Source: Cliona cf. orientalis (Eukaryota > Porifera > Demospongiae > Clionaida > Clionaidae). Taken from it: a stretch of DNA of 64,000 nt. Below, piece by piece: positions 23,475 through 35,400 of this stretch (the stretch's first letter is position 1; every line of letters starts with the position of its first letter). Made by a program: the position numbers and the translations under genes. The stretch spans positions 3,844,001 to 3,908,000 of the forward strand of contig OZ005689.1 of NCBI GenBank assembly GCA_963930775.1, read 5' to 3'. The notes below the pieces were generated by a model, which was not told the DNA's origin, did not search any database, and was given only the letters and a program-made list of their open reading frames with translations.

Positions 23475-23644
23475 TAAAAGAAGATCCGCAAACCAGCAGC
23501 ACACAACTGAACGTCCAGCCTGTAACACGAGGCAACTATGGCCAGCTGCGCATGCGTGTACATAAATAGGTAATGGTCGCCAAGATGTATAGCGCGCGCC
23601 GACTCCGCTCGTGGTTAACTTAGTTTAACTTCCTTAAACTTCAT
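23475..23644 (-). repeat. Ngaro A2 repeat
   Basis: This matches 28844-29011 apart from one extra GC. It directly abuts B1, forming the B1-A2 junction expected of a circle-derived split repeat. Confidence 0.9.
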
Positions 23645-23921
23645 TTAACCCCTCATCTAGCCATTAGGTGCCAACTAGTTGGCACCTGAACTGGCTGTAG
23701 CAAACCTATCCAATACCCAACTCCCATGCCACAACTCTCCTTGGAGGGTGAACCTGGCCGTGCCGGGAAGGACAGGGGGGTAACTACATGCTGCATGAAA
23801 TGATAGGGGCCAGCTAATTAATGCTGGAATGGGAATTGGACTAGCAAGCTTGAGATTAATGTACCTAATGCTCCTATAATACTTGGGGGTGATTAGGGAG
23901 GCATGTCCTCCCGACACAGCC
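23645..23921 (-). repeat. Ngaro B1 repeat
   Basis: Second copy of the 277-bp B sequence, immediately 3' (element sense) of the recombinase gene. Small open frames in the B copies are fortuitous. Confidence 0.9.
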
Positions 23922-24050
23922 AGTGGACGAAGTCTCACCACCAAGGATTATATTATAAGTACGGTATGACACACATGTATTTACAGTAGTGTATGAGATG
24001 TATATGAATTGGGTGTGCCAATAGAAAGCAAATGGGGTGCACATGGTAAG

Positions 24051-24991
24051 TTAATTATGACATAATTGCCTAGAAATAGCTGCAAGGTTGCTGGGGGGGA
24101 TACGAACGTAAATAAGGTATGCAGAGGATTTCCAGCGGCCGAGTGTTTGGATAAGGGAGTCTTCTACTCCGTTTGCAGCCGCTGTTGAAGCAGCACCTAT
24201 ACGAAAGCTGTGGCCCGAGTATTGCGAACTGTCTATTCCGACCTTTTGCAGAAGGCTTCTAAATTTGCTTGTGAATCTTTGCTTGGTCAGGGGTGTTAGA
24301 TCTTGGAAATGAAAAAGTGGGCCATCTGCTTGTCCTCTAATTGCTAGGAAATTCAGCAGTGCTGTAACTGGGCAGAGTGTGCTGTTGATCGCACCCAAGT
24401 AAATATTGACGCCCTGTCGGAAAGGGTCAGTCTTGGACTGTTTTAACCTTAGCTGGACAACAGTAGGTTGCGAGGGAACATCGGCAGATATGTCTGATGG
24501 ACTTAGGTGAGTAGAGGCATCATAGGCGGATACAGATGGGATAGTGATTTCTCCTGAACGAAGGAAGCCGAAGAAACATACCAGTGAGGCTGCCCAAATC
24601 ATAATGTTATCGAAGTTAGAAGGGTCGTCCTGCAGTACGGAGTATACCTTGAGAAGAATTGCAGGCGTGACAGGAAGACGCTGTTTAGTGGGGGCCTGAT
24701 ACTTGGCCTCTTCGGACTTAATACCCCGCAGAACGTAGTGCAGACGAGGCATGTCTTTTATAAAGGGATCTGGGAATGATTGGGCAATATTATGGAAGCG
24801 GATACCTGACAGGTAGCATTTAATGGTCTGGTGCTTGAGGCCTTCATGGCCTAGCAGACTGACGAACTGGCATAGGACGTCTTGCGTAGAGGGATATCCG
24901 CGGTTTCCTGACTGCTCACAAAAAGTGGTGTATCTGCGGTGGGCTGCGAGGTAAGAACGCTGGGTGCTCTTTGACAGTCCTGCTTGAAAAT
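24051..24991 (-). CDS. Ngaro tyrosine recombinase
   Basis: The open frame ends at 24051 and runs upstream to about 24991, overlapping the RNase H frame in a different phase; the first ATG is at 24752. An N-terminal core-binding region (STQRSYLAAHRRY) is followed by a catalytic domain with FLRSGEI (first Arg), KQSKTDP, HSFRIG (H-x-x-R) and GRWKSSAYLIYVR carrying the Trp and the nucleophile Tyr. These are the residues of phage-integrase-type enzymes that integrate the circular cDNA. The overlap suggests a frameshift or a separate start. The domain looks intact. Confidence 0.85.
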
Positions 24992-26730
24992 ACTGCTGAA
25001 CGTACTGTTCCAGGACGGAGATGTCCAGTCCAGGTTGGCTGCTGCTAGGAGATCCACCAGAGGTGTTGGGATTAGGGATGGAAGGGGAGATGCCTGTGGG
25101 TTATGGGAAAGGAAATATGCAAGATTGTTTCTAGACAATGCGTCGGCAAGTTCGTTATCCACACCCGGTAAATGAACTGCAGAGACTATGATATTGAATT
25201 TTGCCGTTATGAAAAGTAGGCAGCGAAGGAGGGCCATTGCATGGGCGTCGGAGCTGGTTCCCGAGTTCATTATATGAACAGCAGCAAGATTGTCGCAGCG
25301 GCATTGGACCGATTTGTTTTGCCATTGGTCACCCCAGATAGCAGCCGCCATGACTATGGGAAGAAGCTCTTTAATTGTTATATGTAGGTCTCGGAGGGTC
25401 TGTGGCCACATAAACTGGAACCAGAATGAGTCAAAGAAAGCGCCACACCCCCAAGTCCCTGAAGCATCTGACGTGAGTGAGATATCAGGGTGGGATTTCT
25501 TGTCGTCTATCATCATGGACAGACCATTCCACTGCTCAATGAAGCAATGCCACCACATAATATCGGACCTGGCCTGTTTGTTGAGGCGGATAAAGACATT
25601 TCGGCGTCGATGGTTGGAAGATTTTAGTGCATCAATCAGTTGTCGAATAAAGGTACGGCCAGGTCGAACCACTATGCTAGCATCATGCAGTAGACCAATG
25701 AGTGACTCGAGTTGTTTTCGTTTGCAGAATTTCATTGATGCCCACTTATGTATGGTTTGTTTGAGACGGTGAAGCTTCTGAGCTGGCAAGCGCATTTCCA
25801 TAGCAACTGTGTCTAGTTCGATCCCAAGGTACGTGAGGCATGTTGATGGACCCTCTTTTTTATGAAGTGCCAGGGGGAGATTTAAAGTTGAGCAGGTAAT
25901 CTCTAACAGATGGAGATTGCGAGCACAGTCAGCCTCTGAAGCAGCCCCCGTGATAAAGTCGTCCAGAAAATGGTCCAGGTAGGTTACCCCCTTATCGATT
26001 GCAATCCACTGAAGGCCGGCTGCAATGGCATTGAAAATCTTGGGGGCGGATCTTAGCCCGAATGGGAGGACCGTATCGATGTAGAGGGCCTCATTCCAAA
26101 TCATGCCTATAGTAGATGGCGATCGTGCGGGTGAACGGGAATATTGCGGAATGCACTGTCAATATCAATTTTCGCTAAGTAACAACCTTTACCCATTCGA
26201 AGAATCTGCTCAATCACATCGCTAACACGGCTGTACTTAAGTGAGCACGGGGGTTTTGCAATGCCATCATTGACGCTACAGCCGGCTGGATGGGAGAGGT
26301 CAAGGATCAGTCTCCACTTGGTGGAGTGTTTCTTCTCCACCGCTCCTAAGCTACTGACCTGGGCATAGGGGAAGTCATCTGGGTTTAAGGGCCCAATCAG
26401 TCTGCCTTTGTCTACTTCGGCTTGCAGACCTTCGGAGATAACTGTAGGGTGATCAATAGCGGATGGATGGTTAGTTTTGGCTTGGGTACAAAGATGTGAC
26501 TCATGAGCAAACCCAATACGAAACCCATTGGCTATACCATCGAGCAGATAAGAGGCAAACACCTGGTCAGGGTGGTTGTTTAAGCCCAGCCGCCATGCCT
26601 GGTGGTTTAATGGGGTGGAGATGAACGTCAGCTTCTGTGGCAGTGGTGGTGGCTGAGGATTGACGCATGCAGCCAGGGCAGTGAGGTCGGCTGTGTACCA
26701 TGGCGGGGCAGCGGTAGTCGGGGGGCCTGT
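24851..26730 (-). pseudogene. Ngaro reverse transcriptase / RNase H with one frameshift
   Basis: An N-terminal frame enters near 26730 behind an acceptor-like CCTCCACAG and runs to TAG at about 26107. The second frame continues to 24851. The first holds RT motifs (WRLILDLSHP, AKIDIDSAF), the second LPFGLRSAPKIF, FLDDF and an RNase H region (TSDASGTWGCG, NELADALSR). A 2-nt excess near 26108-26112 separates the two halves within one conserved RT block, so the enzyme is broken here unless this is an assembly error or recoding site. Family members use this protein to copy element RNA and remove RNA from hybrids. Confidence 0.8.
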
Positions 26731-27205
26731 GGAGGATTAGGGCTGATTATTAGTGAGTATTAATATAAGATGGGCTTGCTGGCTAGTTGTACGGTGGTGT
26801 GTATTACAGCTGCGTAGGTGCTGGTACCAATAGCGGCAGCGTATGATCCCTGCTATGCTTAGGGCAGCTCATGAGGATTGTGAAGACAAGGAAATTCAAT
26901 GTTATCATTATTATTATTATTATTATTATTATCATTATTATTATTATTATTATTATTACTGTTATTATTATTATTATTATTATTGATAATATTATTATAT
27001 TTATTATGAGATTGTGGTAATAATGATCACAATAATCATAATCATGATGATAAATGCAAGGTAGCTGGAATGAAGCAAGTGATAATGGGCATACGAGTTA
27101 AGATTATTAACAAGCGGAATAATAGTATAATGATCAAGTGGGCAGCACAGAAACTCAAGGATTGAAGATCAATGGTCACTAGGGGACTCCCTGCCTGGGA
27201 TGCAT
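26730..27205. other. Ngaro inter-ORF region with ATT microsatellite
   Basis: Between gag and RT lies an (ATT)n tract (about 26900-26985) and no coding frame. An acceptor-like site at about 26731 may mark spliced pol expression; I could not name its donor. Confidence 0.6.
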
Positions 27206-28285
27206 TCATGCACGGCGGGTTGCTTTATTAGTGCAGCCGGTGACAGGGTGTGGGTTGAAGCAATGAGAGCAAATGTGCTGGAACCTGCATGTACTGCCAT
27301 ATGGGCAAGCGCCGGCATTTTTGTTGTACAGGATGCAGTGGGCTGGGGGAGGTCGTTTCGCCGGGGGAGGGTCCATGAGGCTTGGAAGTTGCCTTCGGGG
27401 TGCTTGCTGGTCCAAGGGTCGTGAGGTTGTAGCTGCTTGGGTGGCCACGTAGCGAGGGCAGTCATAGGTATGGTCTCCCTCAACCTGGCAGACAGGACAC
27501 CAAGATAGGCTTACGGCTTGGCCAGTGAAAGCTAAAGCAAAGAGTTCCGAGTTGGTTTGTGACCAGTCCCGGATGTGATTTACTGATGCCCACTTGCGGT
27601 ATTCGACATCGTAATAGAGCCAGGATGGGTAACGAAAGCGCTTGCTAAGCTTAACTATAGTGAGCTGGTACGACACGAGATTGGGGAGGGATTCTGGAAA
27701 GCGAGAGGACAAGACTAAGGTATAGGTGGAAAATACCTCGACCCATGTGGTGATGTCAAATATTTGACGTTTTTTTCTGCGCCGTGTGTCCCACGAAGAC
27801 TCGGGGACCACAACCACTTCTTTTTCTGATGTGAAGGTACCAGGAGTGTTAACGCGAAGTTGCTCGGGGAGCAAATCAGATAGATCAATATACTCCCAAG
27901 CAAGGATGGAATCAGTGAGTTTCTTGGGGAGGCTGGGTATCTTATTTGAGATGTACGGCGGCAGCTGCGGGGCAGCAGGGCTATAGGATGTGGACGGGAT
28001 GGGCATGATGGTTGCTGACGTGGTAACTATGGTAGCGGCAGTAGAGCTGCTGGACTGTGGCAAATTGAGGTGGGGGCCCGCAAGGGATGCGCTGAATGCA
28101 GGGAGCGCCAGGGCTGAGATGACGGAGGCAGATGGGCGGGAGATCAGGGAGACTATGGGCGAACCTAGATGGAAATGAAGTGATAGTGGGGTCAACTGGG
28201 AAAGCAGTACAGTAGTAGCATCGGCTTGCTGGCTGAAATGGAGGTTTAGAGGCTTTCAAGGGGGGGGGGGGGTGCGTTTGGGCGG

Positions 28286-28318
<33 letters not shown>

Positions 28319-28815
28319 TAAATAAGGTTGCTGAAGGGCGGTGGCAGCAGCAGCAGCAGCAGCAGCAATAAATAAGGTTGCTGAAGGGCAGCGGGTAGAT
28401 TACGGGCGAGTATATATATGGTAGTGGATAATAGGGGGGAGAGCAGCCGTAAGCTAGGTGAATAGCATATTAAGGGTCAGTAGCAAGGAGGGAAAGGCAG
28501 GGAGGGGTAGGGATATTATGGTTGGGCAGCGGCGGTGGTAATTATGCAGCATAATAGACGATACTGCAAGCTGCGGGTATGGCAGCCAGCGAGTACAGTA
28601 CTGCGTAGGTAGTTCTAACCTTGCACTGAAGCGGAGGCAGAGGCAGGGGTAGAGGAGGCTCCACTGGCAGGTAGGATGGCACGTTCAATCGCGGATAAGC
28701 GAGCTGTCAGCGTGGCCAAGACTTGTGTGGTGCTGGGCACAGTAGTGGCGGGTGTATCGGGGGCAGAAGTGGTAGGAGCACCAGCTGGTGTTGTGTCGTG
28801 GTCGTCAGAGGACAT
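27206..28815 (-). CDS. Ngaro gag-like protein, two exons (384 aa)
   Basis: Exon 1 (28815-28620, starting MSSDDHD) and exon 2 (28164-27206) join in phase to give 1155 nt. The 455-bp intron holds two CAG-repeat units. The N-terminal part is Ser/Thr/Pro/Ala rich. The C-terminus has a Cys/His zinc-binding cluster spaced C-x(7)-C-x(5)-C-x(3)-H-x-C-x(2)-C-x(4)-H-x(4)-C, typical of gag in this element group. Gag would package element RNA. The splicing is inferred from donor and acceptor consensus and phase match only. Confidence 0.7.
28280..28388. repeat. Two tandem units with CAG runs in the gag intron
   Basis: GGCGGTGGCAGCAGCAG...AATAAATAAGGTTGCTGAAG occurs twice in a row with different numbers of CAG triplets, just left of the gag exon 1 donor. 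A run of about 12 G precedes it near 28260. Confidence 0.85.
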
Positions 28816-28843
28816 CACGGAGAGGATTAATATGGATAAACGA

Positions 28844-29011
28844 TAAAAGAAGATCCGCAAACCAGCAGCACACAACTGAACGTCCAGCCTGTAACACGAG
28901 GCAACTATGGCCAGCTGCGCATGCGTGTACATAAATAGGTAATGGTCGCCAAGATGTATAGCGCGCCGACTCCGCTCGTGGTTAACTTAGTTTAACTTCC
29001 TTAAACTTCAT
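28844..29011 (-). repeat. Ngaro A1 repeat (element 5' end)
   Basis: 168 bp matching 23475-23644; it overlaps the leader upstream of the gag start. Confidence 0.9.
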
Positions 29012-29422
29012 AGAAAATAATTGTAGCTAACTTTTGACTTCAGCAGCTTTTTTTTAAATTGAGTGGCAGCTGTTCGGGAATGTTTCAGCACACTTAATGT
29101 TGTTTCAGCACACTGAGTGCAATTTCAGCACAGTACATGTTATGTTCATCACATGTAGCACATTACATTCGTGTAAACAATTTTATTCTACACACCAGTG
29201 TGCTGAATCTGATGTGCTGTTTGTAATGTGATAATTAATAACTAGCGCACTGCTGTGTGCATTTAGCACATTTGCTGTGCTACTTTTGGAAATCAGCACA
29301 CCTTGTGCAGTCTTAGCACACCAAATTAGAGCTAAACTACACGCCATTTTTTCCTGTGTATAGCTCAATAGATCACATACCCTACACTCACTATAGCATA
29401 GCATTGTGTAGGAGGCACAAGA
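29012..29422. repeat. Interspersed GTGTGCT-rich repeat, minus orientation, and flank
   Basis: About 29060-29370 read on the minus strand resembles 21701-21900 (ACACAGGAAAAAA then GTGTGCT motifs). No coding exon is visible. Confidence 0.5.
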
Positions 29423-32400
29423 TCATGGAAGATTAATCTTCTGCCCTATATTTACTATCTACATAATATACAATGTATGCATGCATACATATTGTACTCT
29501 AAAGAGCTATAGTATAATTGAAAAGTGTTAATGATCATTATATAGGCAAGAGCTGCATTAATATAAATTATGTTGTGATAAATAATCGACATACCTGCAG
29601 GCTACTTTCATCTATGATAATTACTCCTCTATAAAAGAGCAGGTGATCTTTGTCGGCCTCTTCAGAAAATTCATAGAACGCTTTCCCATTTTTAAATGAT
29701 CTAACTCTTTTTTCAACAAACTTGGAGAGCCGTACGTTATCTGTATCCACAGTCCATATGTGGAATGAGTGTGTTTTAACATTCTGCCAATATAATTAAC
29801 AAAAAAAGTTATCAGTGTAGTTAGAAGTTTTCAAGGCAAATACACGAATAAAAACCTGTTCACACTGTGCAATGCCGCATAATAATAATAATAATAATAA
29901 TAATATTATACCTGATGTAGAACTGAAGTATCTACATTCAGCGTGAAATCTCCTTCACCTGCCACCCTAACAAATGCTTGCCACATACTGTCTGAATTTT
30001 TCCTCTCCTTGATATGCTCAATAGAGCCTGCAAAGAACTGCCGCCCATCCTGAACAGGAAGAGTAACTCTAAACATGGTGACATGCATGACAGCTATACC
30101 TCAGTAGTACAGTGAGGTACCTTTCTCTTAAGGATACCATAGTGTTCACTATCGATTTCACCTTCGTTAACATGTGCCAATTCCAAAAATACTGGAGATG
30201 TGCTATAATCGCATTTTAGTTGCTGTTCACAAAAATCTTTAAAGGTCAAACTCTTTTTAACTTTGGAAAATTTGAAACGCCTGTGATCATAAATTGGCAA
30301 TAGTGGTGGTTGAGTAGATTTAAGAGCAAGTTCCTCCTTCACCTATCAATAAATCAGTTACTTTTAATTCACACACAATGCATCATACCTGGTATAGGAG
30401 TAGACTTCCTCCTGGAAGATGCCTAGCTCCTGATCCTTTATTCTGAACAAATATAGTCCACTTCGATTTTGGTGGTGGTACTCCTTGTCCAAAAAGTCTA
30501 AATTCACCAGACTGTGTGTGGAGTTTAACAGCATCAATTGATGCAAGCTCACCCCTTTCATCCTGAATAATATTAAGAACTTGTCATCATCATCGATACT
30601 GTGATGTTCTTTACCTTGAAAATCAAGGATTTATCCTCATATATATTTTCTTTCGCAGTAAGCTCATAATACACTTTACCACTCTCAAACTTTCCATCCA
30701 TAAATTCCTTTAGTTCACATCCCGTTTTCACTTTGTGTTCCTCAAAGCATTCTTTTGGTATTCTGTGCAAGCCCTGTTCGCGTAGAAAATGACTTTGTCT
30801 TTTACAGAAATACACAATCATGATGATGATGGGGACAAGTAGTAATAATAATAATAATGATGATAAGTAAATCAACATTGTCATTGATGTGCCTGGTTTG
30901 GTTATCTCAGAGCCTGTAGTGAACAATAATAATTTTGTAGTTATGTACGAATAATAAATATATGTTTTAAATCCTACTTCAGGCACTATGAATTACGCCT
31001 TTGCTATACTATAGATGCATGGGGGTACAGACTTAATTCCTCTCCCTAGCCCTTTCAATATGTATAGTATTATATGATGTTATAATATTATTGTATATAC
31101 TTACCTAATTTCTCAATGAAAATGGTGAAAGTACCATTACTTGCATTTACACGATAACAGTATTTAGATAAATCGATATTTAATTTCAAGTGAATAGTAT
31201 CTGAAGTAGAAACATTTTCAACACTCTGTGTCCAATTCTGATTGCATGGCCCATATGTAATGTTACATGACTTATTTGTGCCAGTCAGTGGTTGATCCTG
31301 AAACGAACAGGTCAGAATATTCGTATTTGAGTCATAGGTCACATTTAGAAATCGGTTGGTGCAACCTGTTAAATACCAGATAATATAATATAATAGTGAT
31401 AAGATTATAATATTAAAAAACTTGACCACATGCCCAGAAGCAGTAAAAGGTCATCAATATAGTGCGTACACAGCATGCGCAGTCCAAGCCACGTACATCG
31501 ATGCCGGCCGGTGCTTCAATCGCAGAGATGGAGTCTGAGACCAACTCTCAATCTCGACACTGACAACTATCAATCACAGGAGATAAACTCGATAGCACCA
31601 TATACAGTTTCTGAACATCAGGTTGATCGCGGTGTGGCACACAGCGTGCGTGCTATATATAGCTAGCACAAGGCTAGCACGGGATTAAGTCAGCCAAGAG
31701 AACGCGCAAAAATTGGCCAGCGGTACTTGTCAGAGAAAGTAGCACTCTCCACGGAGGCCCTGAATTTTCTGGTAATTACCTCCTAGATTACGTCATCATT
31801 ACCTATTAATCGCAGAAAAGTAAATTGCTACTGGGCATGTAGCTAATAACGGGCTTACTGATATTCAACATGTCTGAGGCTGGACCTTGTCCCAATAAAT
31901 TCGATGCTGATACTGCGGCGAACACATTGCTCACTGAACCCAAGCACAGAGTGTGTACATTAACTTTGTAGTCACAAATATCATTCCCACATACAGGCTG
32001 TTCATTCACTATAGGATTTGTTGCACTAGTGGTGTTAATGAAAATATTCAGGTGATTAATGATGGTAGAAGAGCTGGCCTAAACAGTAGGATGCAAGAGA
32101 GTAAAAGAAATAGATTAAAGGGCATTAAGATACTTACTGTTCCATTTATGGTGATACTGATGCTAGTCAAGGATTCATTATCCTTTGAGTAGTGAGGGAT
32201 GATGGAAATCACAGTAGGAGCTTCGGGAACTAAATCAATAAATTTTCGCTAGGTATGTATGTCACAATATGCATATAATATTATAGTTTCAGTAGTATAT
32301 GTAGCATTGTAGATGGTAACTAGGTACTACAAGTACTTCACATAAAGAGAGTAGCTAGACTTTGACAACTGGGCCATATTATGCATATACGAAGCAAATA

Positions 32401-35400
32401 TTCAGTGGTCAGGCCTGTCATCAGTAGGAGAGACTGTGATCACGTATTAATATGACTAGGGACACACGTGAGTGCAGGAATTTCCTTGCTCAGCGCATCA
32501 CGCACAAGCCAATTGATGCTATTTGTATTAAAGTAGGCGAATAGTGGTGTTGCACCAGGTAGGCTATAGTCATGTTCCCAGGCCCCCTTTTGGTGGTGGG
32601 GTCTGGGGACGGTAGGCCGATCCAAGCACTGAGCGGGGTTAGCCTTAATTGTGCTTAAAAAATTGGCACGTGCCAAAGTATGAGGCTCTAGCTAGGGTGG
32701 GGCAAGGTTGCCTCAATACGAGTCAGACAGTGCTAAAATCCTTACATTCTGTAGATCTGTTTGACCGTCTCTGGCAAGGCGCTAGTTACGTCTAGGAGTC
32801 TGAAAGTTTAGTATTGCATAGGTACCGGCTTTAGACATTTCCTATGCTTGTGAAGAAGCCGATAAAGGGACTATAGGATATGTATGAATAATCCACAGAT
32901 GCAACATTACACCTAGTGGGAGTGTGGACTTTAAAATCGTTAAAATCATAATTTTTTTGTGAATAGGGGCCACAACTGTGGCAGTGGGAGTGTGGACTTT
33001 AAAATCATAATTTTTTTGTGAATAGGGGCCACAACTGTACATGGTACCGTAGTGGGAGTGTGGGCTTTAAAATCGTTAAAATCATAATTTTTTTAGCTTA
33101 GCTACATGTCTTCTATTAGCATAAACATGGTATTAAACTTTAGGGGCATGCATGACTATTCTAGGAAATGGACCTATTAATTGGATCAAATTCTGGGATC
33201 AACTGGATTTTTTCAGCAATTAAAACCTTGATTGTCAATAGTTGGGACCTCACCCTACATGCATGTGTGTGATCATGCACCTATAATAATTGAAAGTGAC
33301 TATTACTGTAAACATTAATAGGGATTTTTTGTTTGTCACTGCACCAGTATGACATTGTAGCTTGTTGTATGCATGCATGAAATAATGTACTGTATTGTAA
33401 TCTACTCTAGACTGTTTGTGTCTATACACAGTTGATAAAAGTACAACTGCAGCTGATAGCTATATTCATAGAAAATAAGTTGGGCATTACCTTGAGTTTC
33501 ATACTACTGGCCATCTCTCCGAAATGGTCCTTTTTCTCATGCCGGTCAAATCTTATTCTTAGTACTAGCTAGCTACCCATTAAGAAGCCACTAAAATTAG
33601 TATAGTGACTGGCCCAAAGATTAAATTTACTCTCATTCCACAGAGCACTGTACCTTAATCTAAACTTTCCCAAGGTCATTCCCACTTTCATCTGATTATA
33701 CATACCAATGGTGGGAATGAGGATGCACTACCACACAACTTTGAACTTCGAACAATTACAATAATGTCTGTGGTCTGTGAATGTTGTAGTAGCTAGCTAT
33801 TATAGTCTAGTATTTCTGAATGAATAATAATATGCATGGCTAGATATGACAGGTGCATGCATGTCTATATCGGCCAATCAAACTGTAATACAACACTAGA
33901 CTCACCCTTTGGTACTATTTCAACCTGATTACTTGCAGTTCCAATGACTCCACATGAAACGCTCTGAACACTGAATACACAGGGAGGGGGATCATCAGTC
34001 CGCAACAAGTTTTTACACATGATTGTTGTTTCAGTAGTGTTAGTTGGGCATGTACCACAATTGGTTGAAGTAATGAGATAGTAAAAGGGGTTCATAGTGG
34101 CATTTGTCCAATTGAAGGTAAAATCAATCAGCTCTTCTTCCATCAATAATTGTATGTGGGATAATTGGACTCCCTCCGGAGGAGAGGGAACTAATGAATT
34201 ATCAATATGTACATGTAATAATGTTTGAAATTAATGATAATTAATTTTTACCTGAAAGTACACTCAAGGTTCTGACACCAATAGTACGAAGTCCTGCAGC
34301 AGTTGTGTGAGCACATTCGATAGTTTTCTCATTCATATCCATACTAATGGTGACGTTCAATTGTGAAACATAGAGCTCATTATTCTCAACTCTCAAACTC
34401 TGTCCAACAATCGCTCTATCATTACAATAACGTGTAGTTCCTCCAGAAGAGTTGTAGCGACTGTGTTGAAGAATAATCTCATTCTGTGTGCTAGAACAGC
34501 GAAATGCAGTTCCTTTCCACAGTGTGCTTCCTGGTCCGCAGGCAGTACATATGTAAGTTAACACATCTCCAGGACAAACAGAGTGATTAGTGGGTGGTGG
34601 AGTCAGTTCCGTTTGAGCTGTAAATTATTACAATATCATGTTATTAAGGGCTATCTATAGCTTACAGAAGCGTATAGGAAGGCGGTTCAATAAAGCGGGG
34701 CTCTACAGATCTAGCTATATAGGCAAGGGCTTGTGTGATGTGTACATATTAAGCCATAGATTATATACAATTATATCAGAAGATATAGGGGGCGGCACCA
34801 GTCCCCGGAGCTCCCATGGTTCCTACGCCTATGACTTATAGCTAGATCCCAAAGAGGAAGTCTTAGAGGGCGTGCAACTGCTAAAGTGCCTGTACAGCCA
34901 TAATCAATGGCTAGTAGTTTCTTTGTACATGTAACTAATTTGTAAATTAAATGACTACTATTTGGACTGCACTATTATTAATATCCATATTGAGGATTTG
35001 TACTCAGTATTAACTTTTTTTAGCCAATAGATAGGTGTCTAGTTAGCTATACATGGCATTACCCTCTGCACCTTTAAATTAGGAATCTACAGGTCCTTGA
35101 TGAATTGTTTAGCCAACTATAATCAAATTAATTACTAACATTAATATAATAATATTATATTGTCAATGTTACTACTGTAACAGATCATAAGTTCATAATA
35201 GCTATATTCAACTGCTGCATCCATACAGTGTCACACAATGCTATAATTATGTAACATGAGTAACCAGTAAATTACATGAGTGCATGACCATTACTACAAA
35301 TAGTTACATGAGTAACCCATTAGCTAAATTTTGGGAATTTCAAAGCTTCCTAGATTTGCTACGGTATTGTGCCTCCCTGTTATGCATTCCACTGGATTAA

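Larger units (their letters stand above)
23136..29011 (-). mobile_element. Ngaro-like (DIRS-order) tyrosine-recombinase retrotransposon, near full length
   Basis: Read on the minus strand the order is A1 (29011-28844), gag, RT/RNase H and recombinase, B1 (23921-23645), A2 (23644-23475), a short spacer, B2 (23412-23136). The B copies are both 277 bp and look identical; the A copies differ only by a 2-bp GC unit (168 and 170 bp). This split-direct-repeat layout, together with a tyrosine recombinase and no DDE integrase, LTR or protease, defines Ngaro/PAT-type elements. It reverse transcribes RNA and inserts a circular intermediate, so no target duplication is expected. Near-identical repeats suggest recent insertion. 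Confidence 0.9.

Noticed and set aside
23166-23944. Repeated open frames of 84-89 codons as small genes
   Set aside because: They lie entirely in the duplicated 277-bp Ngaro B repeats; the repeat structure explains them and no domain is visible.
24051-24991. Bacterial or phage integrase from contamination
   Set aside because: The recombinase lies within a DIRS-order retroelement beside RT/RNase H, surrounded by spliced animal genes.
23136-29011. LTR (Gypsy/BEL) retrotransposon or endogenous retrovirus
   Set aside because: There is no LTR pair, protease, DDE integrase or envelope; the repeats are split A/B type and the integration enzyme is a tyrosine recombinase.
29183-29404. Further exon of the minus-strand receptor
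   Set aside because: The sequence belongs to an interspersed repeat also found inverted near 21701.
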